64,000 nt of DNA from Maratus speciosus. Taxonomy: Eukaryota; Arthropoda; Arachnida; Araneae; Salticidae. A program made the translations under genes and the position numbers. Below are positions 34,343 through 48,013 of the stretch, in pieces. How positions within the stretch are numbered: position 1 is the stretch's first letter; each line of letters opens with the position of its first letter. Under the pieces are notes generated by a model. It ran no database searches. It saw nothing but the letters and a program-made list of their open reading frames with translations, and had not been told where the DNA came from. The stretch spans positions 473,918,806 through 473,982,805 of the forward strand of contig OZ010795.1 of assembly GCA_963932465.1 (NCBI GenBank), read 5' to 3'.

Positions 34343-37100
34343 CAGTTTTATAGCATGATCGAGTCATCATAGATACAGATTATAATATGAGAAAAAGTAA
34401 TTTCGGTTCTTTTTCTTCGTTTTAAAATTTGATAGCAGTATCAGTAAACATTTAAAATCAATTGTATGCCGCGTTTTTACATACCTTCACACATTTCTTG
34501 ATGTGAGATCACAGTTTTTGTTTATAATTAAATGGGGTAATTTTTTTTCTTGTTACTTTGGGTTTATCTTGCATTGTGCTATTTTCTAGAGATAGCATGG
34601 TGTCATATTTTTTTTTATTCTTCATTTTTGTACGTTGGCAATATGGCCACTTGTCTGTGCAAAAACGGGGAATTTTAGTTAATTTCAATTACAGATTTCA
34701 TAAAATCATATATTATTTTTAAGTATATCATTATTCCACACATTTATAGTTTATCAGTTTTTGTTTGTTTTTTTTTATGTTGGGCACTACTAAGTTTATT
34801 TACTTAGACATGACATTGAAAGAAGAAAAAACCTATTCTACCTCGCGCTTTTCACAATAATTCTATATGCGCATATAAATTCATAATAAGTTCATTGTAG
34901 AAATTGTTTACAACACTTTGTTTGTAGAAATTGTTTACACAATTGTTTACACCACGACAAGTACATATTTGTTGTGGTTTTATATTCGACCTGGCTTTAC
35001 ATGCATACACATATTTACACTTCATTTTGACAAGAATTATTTTGCCTAGAGTTCAAAGTTAACACTCACCATGGTTGGTGTAGAGAAAAAGCTTATCTAC
35101 ACAGATTGCATCTTCATATTAAAAAATAAACAGTGAACTGAAAGCATATATTCTAAAGAACACAGCCATAATTCACATTCCGAACGCACACAAGAATGGA
35201 ACCAATCATTTGCGTTTTCACAGGAATAGCAAGTCTTCGCAGAGCGAGACGTGACAGATGAATCTCTCTTTCCCTCTTCCGAAGTCAAACCAGGGAAGCA
35301 GTAGAAGGGGAATGGTTTTTTCTCCCTAGTCTTTCAACGGTGGTTTGGCAACGATTGCTTGAGCGGGAATACGAGTTGGTTAGCCGCGCACGGCGAGGAG
35401 ATAGAAATATCTCTTTGCTGTGGCGTTGGCGTCTGTTTTTTTTTTTTTTTTTTTTTCAAGATAGCAAGTAAATTTTTTAAATGTGTTGAAAAACATCAAA
35501 TTTGTGAGGTGGTGTGCTAAGATGAAAGTTTTGTGCGGAGAAATATGAAATAAAAATGTGCCAAAATACTTTCAAGTTGTGATGGTGTAAGAAGAAGATA
35601 TAGTGTGGTGCTAAAATGTTAGTTTTCGATCGTGTTCAAGAAGATTCAAGTTGTGCTATATTGTGTTAAAAAGTTCAAGTACCGTGTTTTCAAAAATCCA
35701 AGTCCAGGGTTATATAGTAAATATAAAAATATGAAGATCCATAGATTAATTTTCTGAGATTGCAATTGTCTAGTGTAACAAGTAAATGCATACCATGTGC
35801 TAAGAAATACAAAGAGATCTTGCAAAAGTCCCTGTGAGTGAAAGAAATCAAACACGAAAAATATGGCTGAAATCTGAATTTTAAGTGATGATATGATATA
35901 GAATTCTCATAATGGTCAGTGATAATCACATGGGCAGAAAGGCCTAGATCAGTTCTTTTTTAACTATCATGATAGTTATTTGATTATTCATTCATTATTG
36001 TGCTTAATGTATTGACATATTAATGCGTATATTCAAGAAATATTTTTATGTGTTTAAATCTATCTATTTATTTAAATTATGTTGTCATAATAAATAATCC
36101 AGTAAAATGTATATTTATGTTTTATTATTTATGTGTAATCGCTTTTAATATTAAGTGATGGGTTAATAATTCTAATTCTTTATCTATTCCAAATTCATAA
36201 CGCAATGATTTTATTATTATTAATTACTTTCCACTATACTTGATCTGATTAATAGCTATCTATCATGATTAACTTATCTTATAATCTATCATAATTACCT
36301 TTTCCCCTACAGTTGGATTTAATCATGATTTTATGTGCTTCTCGTAATTTTTTCTACATACTTGCTCACGGTTTGTGTACATTGTCATTAGGATAGAAAA
36401 TGGCAGTTCTATTTTATTAGGCAAATTTTTTTTCTTCTAGTTAAATTTTTTTAAAGTAATTATTTTACTTACATTTCATACATTTTTAAAGACACTACTT
36501 GCACATGCGTTCAGTATTTTGTCACATGAAATAACTCAAATGTTGTACATTACGTTTCACATACATTTTGCATTACTGATAGAATTTGATTGTTTGGACG
36601 CGGATGGTGACTCTATGCATGTTTTTTTCCCCTCATGAAATGTGACAGGATATCTTTAAAAGTTTGGTGGATAAAATTATTGTGATAAATTATTTTCACT
36701 GGTTCGATACATTTTTTTAGGTAGACACTAGAATTGGCATCATTATTGCAACAGTTACACTTTTCTTCTATTTTAAAATTTTTACATGAAACTTAATATT
36801 TTTTTTCTTACACGTAATCTGTTATAGATAAATACACTTTGTAGCGTTTCTTGTGATCACTACTTAGAGCTAAAAAAAAATTATTATTTATTTACATTTT
36901 TCACGTTTGTTTTAACATGATTCTAGCCTAAACATCAAGTGTATAGAAGCCTATCAAGTTTTACAGTTTTGTATTTTAATATTATAAATTTTTGTCACAG
37001 CACATTGAGCTATATTTTTGTGCGCAATCACTTAAATTTCTTTTAAGCCTTTGCTAACGATCTATTCAACAGTATATTATATTTTCTTTTCAACACAATA
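34343..37100. other. AT-rich DNA, no gene recognised
   Basis: A less AT-rich patch at about 35040-35440 ('gctgtggcgttggcgtctg' before a T run at about 35438-35457) could be a promoter, an untranslated exon or an unrecognised repeat. No domain-bearing frame supports a gene. The remainder is low-complexity AT-rich sequence. Confidence 0.35.
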
Positions 37101-37104
37101 CAAG

Positions 37105-37440
37105 TAGTTCATGTGAGTTTTTACACATTTGTTCATGCGTATATTTACACAATTTTGTTCATGTGAGATTACAATTAGTTCATGAGAATATTTACACAAT
37201 TTTGTTCGTGTGAGATTACAATTAGTTCATGAGAATACTTACACAATTTTGTTCATGTGAGATCACACTTAGTTCATGAGTATATTTACACAATTTTGTT
37301 CATGTGAGATTACACTTAGTTCATGAGTATATTTACACAATTTTGTTCATGTGAGATTACACTTAGTTCATGAGTATATTTACACAATTTTTGTTCATGT
37401 GAGATTACAAGTAGTTCATAGCGTATAACACTTTAGTTCA
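37105..37440 (+). repeat. 47-bp minisatellite, about six copies
   Basis: The unit contains 'ttcatgtgagattacactta' plus 'gttcatgagtatatttacac' plus 'aattttg'. Six consecutive units differ by few bases. Degenerate 'agttcatag(c/t)gtataacac' echoes continue to about 37540. Confidence 0.85.
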
Positions 37441-38940
37441 TAGTGTATAACACATTAGTTCCTTGTGGCTGGTTTAGAGTTTAACCAGACAGTCTACACA
37501 CAATACAAGTAGTTCATAGTTTATAACACATTAGTTCAATGTGGCTGGTTTGGAGGTTAGAAGGTGTCTCTTCACGCATATACTGTCTGTTTGGTCTGTT
37601 GGCAGCCTATTTTTGAGTCACGATATAAGTTAATAATTATTATGACATGCAGCATGATTCTATTGCTAGCCTGTTTTTTTATTTTTTTTTAATTAAATAG
37701 GGGTTGTTTGTTTCTTTATAAAAAAAAAATATATCCGTTAATTTTGTTTTTCCACAGTATCGCGATAGCCCTGCTTAGCATGCGACAAGTTCAAAGTTTT
37801 TTTTACAACGGTGTTTGATTTTACAAAGGTTCTACTTCTTCACTGTGGCAGCATGCTACGCGAATGAGATTGTTATCTGTGGATGGCAGTATAGGAATAC
37901 ACATTTTTTTTCTCTCGCATCAATTACTTTCCTTGTGGTACAAGGCAATTGATGTGAATATGGGTTTCCTTTTCACGAATTTTTCTATTACACAATGCAC
38001 AGGTGTACATTTTTCTCCCTTTCACTCTATTACAGACATGCAGCCTTCTCCTGGTGTATACCAGTTATATCTTCAAGAGATGTTAATTGACGCTGCGCTT
38101 ACACATACACAATGCTTTTTCTTATGTATCACCTGTTGTACATTTACAATTCATATTAAAAGTTCATAAAAAAATTTTCATACGTTTTTATATTTGTATG
38201 GCTACATGATAGGTTAATTTACGTGTTTTTTTGTTTTAAGGTATAGAAGTAAAAATTAAATTACAGGTTATTTTATGGTAGATTTTTTTTAACAATACAC
38301 ATACGCGTTTTATTCAAGGAGTCAGGGCAGTGACTACCTGCAATCTTCAACAATTAATAGTGCCTCATTTCTCAGTTTTCTCTCCTTCTGTTGTCATTAC
38401 CATCACTTTTATAAAAGGTGAGTTAAAGGTACAGTGCCTAACACTTCCAGTTTTTTTTATTACTTAAGTGTTGTTTTGTCTTTATTTACACATCATGTCT
38501 CGGAATTGTATTTGAAGTTGGGGTATAACCTACTGATATAGCAATCACAAGAATTGCTTTTTATTTGAATATTGATTTCAAATTTTATAAAATTATGATC
38601 TTCTGGAATTTGAATTAACAAAAAAATGTGTGCACACTTATTTACAGCTATCCAGAAGTCGGACTGAGCTCAGGTAATTTTCATTGAAAATTTATTGGTA
38701 CCAATTTTTCTAAGACATGCTTGCATGCATGCGAAATGGAGACATGATATATATATATATATATATATGCTTTGTTTACTCATTTTACAATTTATAACGT
38801 AAATATTATTACGCCAGGTCCCTACAGAAAATAATTTACTGTATTTTTATATGTCATGTATTTGAGATGAGTCATGGGTTATTTTTTTTCTTTTGCTACC
38901 GCTGTTCGCGTTACTCATTTTCGGATAAGGGGGAGATATA
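37441..38940. other. AT-rich DNA, no gene recognised
   Basis: The frame 37864-38169 has no known domain and a composition typical of chance frames. A (TA)n run lies at about 38747-38768. Confidence 0.35.
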
Positions 38941-39905
38941 TGTGTAGGATATTTCCTTCCCATATTCTATTAATACATTTTTCCTTTACCCGCCCCCCTT
39001 TTAAAATAAGGTTATTTTACTAAATTCCTATATTTTAAATCTGTCTTAAAATCATAAATTAATTTTATTTTCATCGCTCATTTCCTTTAGAAATACATTC
39101 TCTTTTCACACTCTTAATTCTCAAAAACCGCAAAGAGCAGTCGTAATGAGGCATGCTACTTTTATCTCGCATAGAAACAACTTACCCAGTACACTTGCAT
39201 GCTTAATTTGGTTGCTATGCGGGATCTTTCTCATGCCTCCTTTCTTTATTTTTTTTGACTGGGTCACTACCTCTGCATCTTTCCTTTCCAACGTATAAAT
39301 TCTTATCATAAATTTTGTCTGCAATATCTTATTTTTAATTGCATATGCCTTCAAACGGCTCGCCGCACCTATTCCCATGATTTGGCAAACACCCTGTAAA
39401 ATGCGGCTTTGTGGTTTTCGGTTCCCCACATTTTCTCGGTTATCCGTTGGCGTTAATTTTTCATATGTTGCCCTTTTACCCTCATCATTGACAATACATT
39501 AACGGTTTTGAACACATGTCTCATTTCAATGGAATTCTCGCCAGATTTCTACTGGCTTGCTAGTTTTGTAAATTACTGCTCGCCAATAATTCAATGCTGT
39601 AAAATGTGATTATGACATCATTCTCTTCCTGATAGTGTATCTGTAAGGATAAAATGTAGATAGTCCCCTCTCCAGCACCGGCTATGTTGCCGTTGCCGCC
39701 GGAAACTTCGATTTGTGCGGACCTGGATAATAAAGAACCTACTGTTTACATCTGGGATTCCTATTTACTGATTGTGTGTCTTTGTTTTAACTCAAACCTG
39801 GTCACATATCTTTTCGAATACTAAAATGTGAATGTTCTGATACTCCAAGAATCATCGATGCAAGATAAAATCCTATGAACCTGTTTTCAAACATATCCAG
39901 TAAAG
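38941..39905 (+). mobile_element. Repeat D copy 2, possible LTR
   Basis: Same repeat as 24262-25244, starting 'tgtgtaggatatttcc'. It differs by about 5% and by small deletions (shorter C and T runs near 38990 and 39250). AATAAA occurs at about 39728. No matching flanking duplication was found here, unlike copy 1. Confidence 0.6.
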
Positions 39906-40786
39906 ACTAGAAAGTCTTTACATGTCTTTTTATATAAATAATTCTTTTTCTAATTCTAATGAGTTGTTCCACGAAAATAAGCCATCACTTTTGGATACCT
40001 TTAGGCCGGACACTCTGTATTTCGTTCAGTGTATATGTGCATCTTATGGTTAGAGGAATGGTGAATATATGGAGTTACATATCTGAATAAATATTTATTT
40101 AACTTATTTCTGTGTTGTTTCCATTTATATGCAATTACTTTTACGGATTTCACCTTTATAGAATACTCAAAAAATCAGGAAAACATTCAATTTTTAGAAA
40201 ATTATAGTTTTCATGACGCACTGATAAAAACATGGAGCACTCATTAAAACAAAGTTTCTTTTGCTGCCAATGACATTCGAAAATGTTTCCAAACAATTTT
40301 ATAGTCTATTAATCCTTTCGCTGCGTAATGTTTAATTATTTTTTTATCAAAATAGGTTCAAAAATTGCACATTTATTTTATTACATACTTCAAATCTACA
40401 TATATTTTAGAGTTAAAATATGTATCTTTTTTAAATGAGTTTTTTTAAATATAGAATTAGATCAGAAAAAAAAATAAAAAAATCGCGGAAATCGCGAGTT
40501 GAGCAAATTTTGCTACTTTTACATTGCCCGTAGAAATCGCGGTATGCGTAGTGAGAGGGTTAATCCGTTTTCTCAACCTGGAATATAGGTTTTTCGGATG
40601 CTATCAAATAAGCATTTTCATATTCAACAAGCATTTTTTATAGACAAGCATGATAAATTAAGAGCATTAAAATTAATATTAATTTGTCACTCTCGCATGT
40701 ATAAATTCAAATATGCAGCTGAAAATGTTTAATTGGGATAGCATCCCAAAAACAGATATTCCGATTTGAATAAACTTATTAATACA
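39906..40786. other. AT-rich DNA before the G array
   Basis: No gene or element is recognised. The sequence immediately left of 40787 does not match the end of a G unit, so the array starts here. Confidence 0.4.
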
Positions 40787-40870
40787 CTAGCAGGCTATGC
40801 CCGCTGCGCTGGTCAGTATTTCCAAATAAACCTTGAATTAAGCGAAATGGTGAATTCTAACTTGTATTTT

Positions 40871-41945
40871 TACTTTCTTCTATCTTTACAAGAAGAAAGT
40901 ATTGGATTCATGAAAATTTTCGAATTCCGGTTTTCGACGGATTTACACGTTTTAGGGGTCAGAGATTCCAAAAAACATGTTTTTACAAAATGTCTGTCTG
41001 TCTGTCTGTCTGTCTGTGTGTATATGAAACAAATTTTGTGGGCGCTCTATCTCAAGAACTAATGCACGGAATTTAATAAAAATTGATATTCAGTTAGTCC
41101 CTAATACAAATTGATGCTGATTAGTTTTTGGTGTAAATCGCTCAACAGGTGGCGCTGCTATGCTGCATTTTTCACGATTTTCGCAATAGCTCTATCTCAA
41201 GAACTAATGCACGGATTTCGATCAAACTTCAGATTTAGTTAGTCCTTGGTATGAATTGATGATGATTACGTTTTGGTCTAAATCGCTCAACAGGTGGCGC
41301 TGTTATGATGAATTTTGCAGGATTTACACGATTTCCCCAATAGCTCTATCTTAAGAACTAACGCACGGATTTTCATCAAACTTCAGATTCAGTTAGTCCT
41401 TGATATGACTTGCTACTGATTATGTGTTCGTGTAAATCGCCCAACAGGTGGCGCTTCTCTGCTGCCTTTTTCACGATTGCCTCAATAGCTCTATCAATAG
41501 AACTAATGGACGAATTTTCATCTAACTTCAGATTTAGTTGTATGTTGACACAAGTTGTTGTTAATTAGGTTTTGGTGTTAATCACCCAATAGGTGGCGCT
41601 GCTATGCAGGAATTTTCACGATTTTCGTTATTGCTCTATCTCAAAAACTAATGTACGGATTTTCTCCAAACTTCAGATTCAGTCAGACGTTGACATAAAT
41701 TGTTGCTGATTAGGATTTGGTATAAATCAACCAATAGGTGGCGCTGCTAGGCAGCATTTTTCTGAATTTAGACGATTTCAGCGATAGTCATATCTCAAGA
41801 ACTAACGCACGGAATTTCATATCGTTAGAATCCTCATGAGATGCATAGATTGCCATTTAATTTTGGCAGTGTGATAGCGGATTTTGAAGTATTAACATGT
41901 ATGAGATAGAAGAAAGTTTTGGGATTGGTACATCCGACTAGTTTT
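40871..41945 (+). mobile_element. Family A copy A2 in G unit 1
   Basis: The start hairpin is at 40871-40901. Next come a (GTCT)n tract at 40993-41020, five units of about 148 bp with 'ggtggcgctgctatg', the closing arm 'agatagaagaaagtttt' (about 41925-41940) and the end 'gactagttttt'. G unit 3 shows the corresponding uninterrupted region at 54094-54125. Any target duplication is no longer than the local T run. Confidence 0.7.
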
Positions 41946-43376
41946 TAATGGACCTTTAGCTTGAATATCCTTCCGCGTTGCTGAAAAGATGCGAACGCCA
42001 TTGCGATATTATATTTCCTTATGCGTTGGACAAAATTTAGCTATTAAGAAGCAGTTCTTTTAGTTGATTATTCACTGTGCACTTTTGATAGGGAAATGAA
42101 GCCGTTATGACAATAGGAATTAAAATGTTCTCATATCTGACGATATTAAATTAGAGATGCATTACAATGATTGCAGAGATTTATCATTGAACTTGAATAC
42201 TGCTCGGGTGGTTTATTTTCGTTAGTTTGTCCTTGATCTCCTGGCCTCTCAGCTCGCGCAATATGTGGTTCTGGTAGCTTAAATACAATCTCACTGGATG
42301 TTAGTTATATTTCTTAATAAACATCCTCTTGTGCTACTACTGTTTTCCCTCTTTGGATTCTAGCAGAGTAAATACTATCAAAAAAGTAATAAATTATTCG
42401 CAGACAAAGAAGATTGTTTAACTTTCATATTTAAACGAAAAGTGAAACATAAAAATGTGTGTTTTTAAAGATGAATTGCCTGAATAAATCTAAAATGACG
42501 TCATTTTCACTGTCTTTTCATTTTGTAGACCAGCTGAAATCATGTAACCGTTAACCCGGGAAAAGCTCGATGACTTAATCTTGTAGAAAAATAAACCTCA
42601 TGCATTCAATAAAATCTTTATAATCATCCGACGTCATTGTGAGGGTTCACGTCAAACATTAAAACTGATGCAACAATATTGTTGAACGTGTACCAGGGTT
42701 AAAATCTGACAATGATAAATAAAGTTAATTATACAAAAATTTAGGCAATATGCATTTTGGTGAATACCTGAACCGAAGATTTATTTTGCATTTTTCTAAA
42801 GAGCATAATAACACGGACAAACAAAAAAGGCCTGCTATTTTCTTTATATTTAAGAGTAAATTAATCTTCCATCTGTTGTGTAAATAACCCAGATTATCAA
42901 AATAACTCTTAATTTGTTGCTGTGTTTAGCTGCTAGAGTGTGCGTCAGGACAATTCGCTTTATACTGATCGAAATTCCAGGTAATTTAATCCTATCTAGG
43001 CTGATATGATAAGTCCACGGGCATTATTCTATTTGCCACCATTTAGTAATCGCTAATTTCAAAATCTGTCTAATCTTTTGAATTTTGATACACCATCCAA
43101 TATGCTAATTGGTGGGTGACACGAATCCGTAAGATTAGTCCAATATGTTCAATAAAACATTTTTTAAACAATGGTTAAGCAAAAGAAAGTTATGCAGAAA
43201 AAGCTTAAAACAAATGACAAATTAGCAAGCAATATTTATTGCAAAATGTTTATTTAGTTTTATTTTTATAGTAATAACGTATAATTGCAGAAATCTTCTT
43301 AACAATATTCTTATATCCTAACTTTTAAAGCAGTGAATATTCCTATAAGTGAAATCGACAATATGTTCCGCATGTT

Positions 43377-45208
43377 AAAACTAGTTGGATGTGCCAATCC
43401 CAAAACTTTCTTCTACCTAATATTTCAAAACCTAGTTACACATGTTAATACTTCAATATTATTAGTTCAATACTATACCAACTTTGATTTTCATCTTAAA
43501 TTTCTGCTCAAATCAATTAAACGGACTAAAAACGAGTTAATCTATATCATGATATTTGTTAAAATTATTAATATTTCCTTATTCTGTCGTTATCAGCTGT
43601 TTGCGAATAGCCGGAAGCAAGTTCCTGCCGCTGCATGAGCCGCCGATGCACAATAGAACTACGAAAAATCAAGAAAAGTATACAAAAATCGCTAGCACGG
43701 AGCCCCTTTACCGCGCAATATTTCCAAATTCAAGGAGAACCTGTTGGCGAAAGCCAAAAACAAGCACAAACATTTTGGTTCAATTGTATGCATAATTTTA
43801 TACGCTGTTCGATGGTACAATAAGGAAAATGGCACAGAGATCGGAATTATAGCGCCCCCTTCTTTCGGAATTTTTTCAAGTTCAGGGAGAACTTGTTTGC
43901 CATAGCCAGAAACATGCACAAAAAATTTGGTTCAATTATATGCATAACTTCATACACTTTTCGATGGTACAATAATGAAAATGGTACAGACATCGCAATT
44001 ATAGCGCCCCCTTCCGGCAGAATTTTTCCAAATTCAGGGAGGACCTTCGTGACATGACCAAAAATAAACACGTAAAATTTGGTTCAATTCTATGCATAAC
44101 TTCATACACTTTTCGGCGGTACAATATTCAAAATGGCACAAAAATTGTACAAAAATCGCTATTACAGCGCCCTCTACGAGCGATTTTTTTACAAATTAAG
44201 GCAGGACCTCCTTGCCATAGCCAAGAACTTAAAATTTTTTTTGGGGGGGTTCAATTCTATGCATAACTTCATACACTTTTCGATGGTGCAATATTCAAAA
44301 TCGCATCAAAAATCGCTATTACAGCGCCACCTAACGGCGAATTTTTTGCAAATTCATGGAGGACCTGCTTGCCATATCCAAAAACTTAAAATAAAAATTT
44401 GGTTTAATTCTATGCATAACTTCATACACTTTTGAACGGTACAATATTCAAAATCGCACAAAAATCGCTATTACAGCGCCCCCTACCGGCGAGTTTTTCC
44501 AAATTCAGGGAGGACCTGCTTGCCATAGCCAAAAACTTAAAATAAAAATTTGGTTTAATTCTATGCATAACTTCATACACTTTTGGACGGTACAATATTC
44601 AAAATCGCACAAAAATCGCTATTACAGCGCCCCCTACCGGCGAATTTTTCCAAATTCAGGGAGGACCTGCTTGCCATAGCCAAAAACTTAAAATAAAAAT
44701 TTGGTTCAATTCTATGCATAACTTCATACACTTTTCGATGGTACAATATTCAAAATCGCACAAAAAACGCATTTACAGCGCCCCCTACAGGCGAATTTTT
44801 TCATATTCAGGGAGGACCTGCTTGTCATATCCAAAAACTTAAACTAAAAATTTGGTTCAATTCTATGCATAACTCCATACACTTTTGGATGGTACAATAT
44901 TCAAAATCGCACAAAAATTGTTATATCAGCGCCCCCTACCGGCGAATTTTTTCCAAATTCCGGGAGGACCTGCTTGCCATAGCCAAAAACTTATAATAAA
45001 ATTTTGGTTTAATTCTATACATAACTTCATACACTTTTGATGGTACAATGGCGACAGACAGACGGACGGACGGACACACAGACAGACATTTTCTATAAAC
45101 ATGTTTTTTAGAATCTCTGACCCCTAAAACATGCAAATCCGTCGAAAACCGGAAGTCGAAAAAAATTTCGATTACAATACTTTCTTCTGTTGAAGATAGA
45201 AGAAAGTA
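43377..45208 (-). mobile_element. Family A copy A3, reverse orientation, with a different core array
   Basis: Both ends are family A. The hairpin is at 45178-45208 (minus strand), with (GTCC/GTCT)n at about 45052-45088 and the closing end 'ggatgtgccaatccc' at 43387. The tandem core is unlike that of A1 and A2. G unit 3 preserves the empty site ('catcttaaaaaaaataacat', about 55382-55402). Confidence 0.75.
43690..45050 (-). repeat. Tandem array of about 150-bp units in A3
   Basis: Nine or so units share 'ttcaattctatgcataac', 'cttcatacacttttcgatgg', 'atcgctattacagcgccccc' and 'gggaggacctgcttgccata'. Units in the middle (about 44280-44700) are nearly identical. The many overlapping short frames in both strands are by-products of this periodicity. 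Confidence 0.85.
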
Positions 45209-48013
45209 AAAATAACATAATACACAATATTCAATTAATAAGTAATGATCTGAGTTCGAGGATATAAAAATCACATGCTTGAGGAAAACAAAACGCATGT
45301 TTCCATAGTAATGGTATTCCATAGTATGGTAAAAAATATTTTTAATATTTGAAAGTAAATTATTTTAGAATATGTGTGTATATGGAAGATATTTACACTA
45401 AAATTTAAATGATTGACTACATAATTATAATTTTAACTGCTTTTTATGTAATTTACGCTTGAATATAAAAATGTACTCCGAAATGCTCTTCTCTCGGCTT
45501 ATTTCAGACTTTTGTCTTATTTGGCTTAAAATTGCACTGTTTGGCGACGAAGGTAATAAATAAATAGCATGTAACTCACTAATACAGTCATTTTTGCAAA
45601 TACTTCTAGTTTTTCCTGTAAATCATCTGATGGGAGAATTATATAAAAATAATAATTAAATTGACAAAAAGAAAAGAAAGAAAAAGACTAAAGAATGTAA
45701 CCTAGATTTTATTTCATCAAGTTTTCAGACACGTTTTTATTAACCTGACGCAAGCGATAAAAGAGATAAAAAGAAAAAAAAATGCCATTCAAAATTGTCA
45801 AATCAAATTTTCAGATTCATTTTTTAACCTATTGCAAGCGATAATTCGCCATATATTGTACCAATTGTAAAATTTCACAATAATTTAATCTTTAAGCATT
45901 ACAAATATTTATTCCATGTTTAAATTAAATATTTTCGTTTTATAATATTATGTCTTATTAAAACTTTTTTTGTAGTTGTCTTTTAAATTAAATATCAGTA
46001 TTTTTTTCATTTATTCGCGAGCTGTTTGTATTATTTTCTAACAGATATAGCAATCTTAATACTTTAATCAACAAACCTTTCGCCAAAAGATAATCACTAG
46101 CAAATTTTTCGTTCAAAATAGTAGTAAAATACGAAATTTATTATCAAAAATCATAGCTATCCCTGTATATTTTCTCATAAACCACCCCGGGAATATTTCC
46201 TATCGAATGATACAATTTGGAAAAAAATCTACCGGGTAGTTTTTGAAAACACTCGAGCGGAACTTTTAGATCTTACTGCTTTATAATATACTAGCAGACT
46301 TTGCCCGCTGCGCTGGTCTTTTTTTGCACACAAACCATAAATCACACGAAATAATGAATTTGATCTAATTTGACCTTATATTTTAAAAGCTACATGGACC
46401 TACACCTGGAATGTCCTGTTGTACTATCTTATGCGTTGGACAAAATTTGGTCTATTCAGAAGAACCCTTTTAGTTTATCAGTTATAGGGGAGTCTGGTGG
46501 GGGAATGAGGCAGTTATGGCAACAGGAGTTGAAATATCTTTAGTCACCACAGTACTAAATTTTTGAACATTACAATGATTGCAGAGAATGAGAATTAAAC
46601 TAAAATAATTTTCGGGTGATTCATATTCGTTTGTTAGTTCTTGGACTCCGCACTTCTCAGCTTGACGAAATGTGTTGTGTGTAGCTTGAATAAAACTTCA
46701 CACTGCATTATGTTATATTTCGCAATATGCATCTTCTCCTGGCAGGTCTATTACAGTTTTCCATCTTCAGATTCCAGAAGGCAAAAATACAGTCAAAGGT
46801 GTAACAAATTATTAACCAACATATTCAAAAGAAAAATGAAGAATAAAAAACGTAGATTTTTAAATCAGAATTGTTTGAATAAAAATAAAAGAACATAATT
46901 TTCATTGCCTTTTCATTTTATAGACCAGTTGCAATCATGTAAACGTTAACCTGGAAAAATCCTTGATAACTGATACTGACAGAAAAATAAACATTTAGTT
47001 TGCATCTAATAAAATCTTCCGTAATCGTATTAAGCCAAGGTTAACGCAAACATTAGAAGTGTTTGCAACGATAGAGTTACAAATGTTACAGATTTAGTTA
47101 AAAAACAAAGTTAATTACGCACCAAACTACTTTTCATTACATTATGTCAAATTGCTATTGACAAAATTAGAGATCTTTTGCGAACGAAAGCCCATATCTT
47201 AAATGCAACTGACAATGATAAAGCGTTAGTTATGCAAAATGTTTAGTAAAAATCCTTTTCGTGAATACTTGAACCGAAGATTTTCTTTCCATTTTTCTAA
47301 TGAGCATAAAAACACAGAGCGATAAAGAGACTTACTGTTTCTTTTATATTTAAGATTAAATTATTCTTCGATATGTTGCCTAAGAAATCCCGATATTGAA
47401 AATAATCGTTTATTTGTCACTAAGATTAATTTAAAGGACAGTCTGTCAGACGAAATTGCTTTATAATGATCTAAATTTTGTTTAATCAGAATTTTATTTT
47501 TTTCTTATATAGGCTAAGTGATAAATTGACAAATATTTTTTCATGCATTGGTAATAAAAAGTTTTTCAGTAGCTTGCAATTATTGCTTTTTTCGTGACAT
47601 TACAATAACAGAAAGATGAAAAATATATAATACTGAATTTTGTTCGTATGCTCCGTAATAAAAAATTATAAATATAATAATAGCTAATTACAAAATCCCA
47701 CTAATATTTTGTAATCAGGTTCACCATCCACAGTCTTCAATCATAAATCAATCTTCCAAAAATATAGAAAAATGCTCCAATTGGCCGGTGACCAGATTAC
47801 GGAAAATAAGCCCAATATCTTTTAAATACCTTCCTAAAAGAATAGAAGATATGCAGAAAAAATTAAAAAGAAATGGCGAATGAAAAAGAACATTGAAAAT
47901 TTATTTCAACCTTTTTTTTTTAATGTCGAGTTTATTTTATACTAATAACGCATAATTGCAAAAACCTCCCTAAGAATAACTCGATTTCCTAACTTTTGAA
48001 GCCATGAATTTTC

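Larger units (their letters stand above)
40787..46290 (+). repeat. G unit 1 (tandem array), with two family A insertions
   Basis: The unit begins 'ctagcaggctatgcccgctg' and ends 'cttactgctttataata' just before unit 2. Removing A2 and A3 leaves about 2.60 kb. Shared landmarks across units are 'gcgttggacaaaatttagct', 'tgacgtcattttcactg', 'taacttttaaagcagtgaat', 'cattgtttggcgac', 'aacctgacgcaagcg' and 'accccgggaatatttccta'. No protein is encoded. The class is not recognised. The end motif and tandem arrangement would suit a Helitron-like element, but no canonical TC..CTRR ends are defined. Confidence 0.7.

Noticed and set aside
37864..38169. 101-codon frame as a small gene.
   Set aside because: The composition is that of random AT-rich DNA, with no domain or supporting signals. 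Low-level doubt remains.
24575..39429. A reverse-strand frame beginning MGNRKPQSRILQ occurs at 24575-24769 and 39121-39429.
   Set aside because: Both lie in the two copies of repeat D. The C-terminal parts differ through indels and no domain is recognisable. Conservation is explained by repeat identity.
43333..45322. Cluster of overlapping short frames as a multigene family.
   Set aside because: They follow the 150-bp periodicity of the A3 tandem array and occur on both strands.
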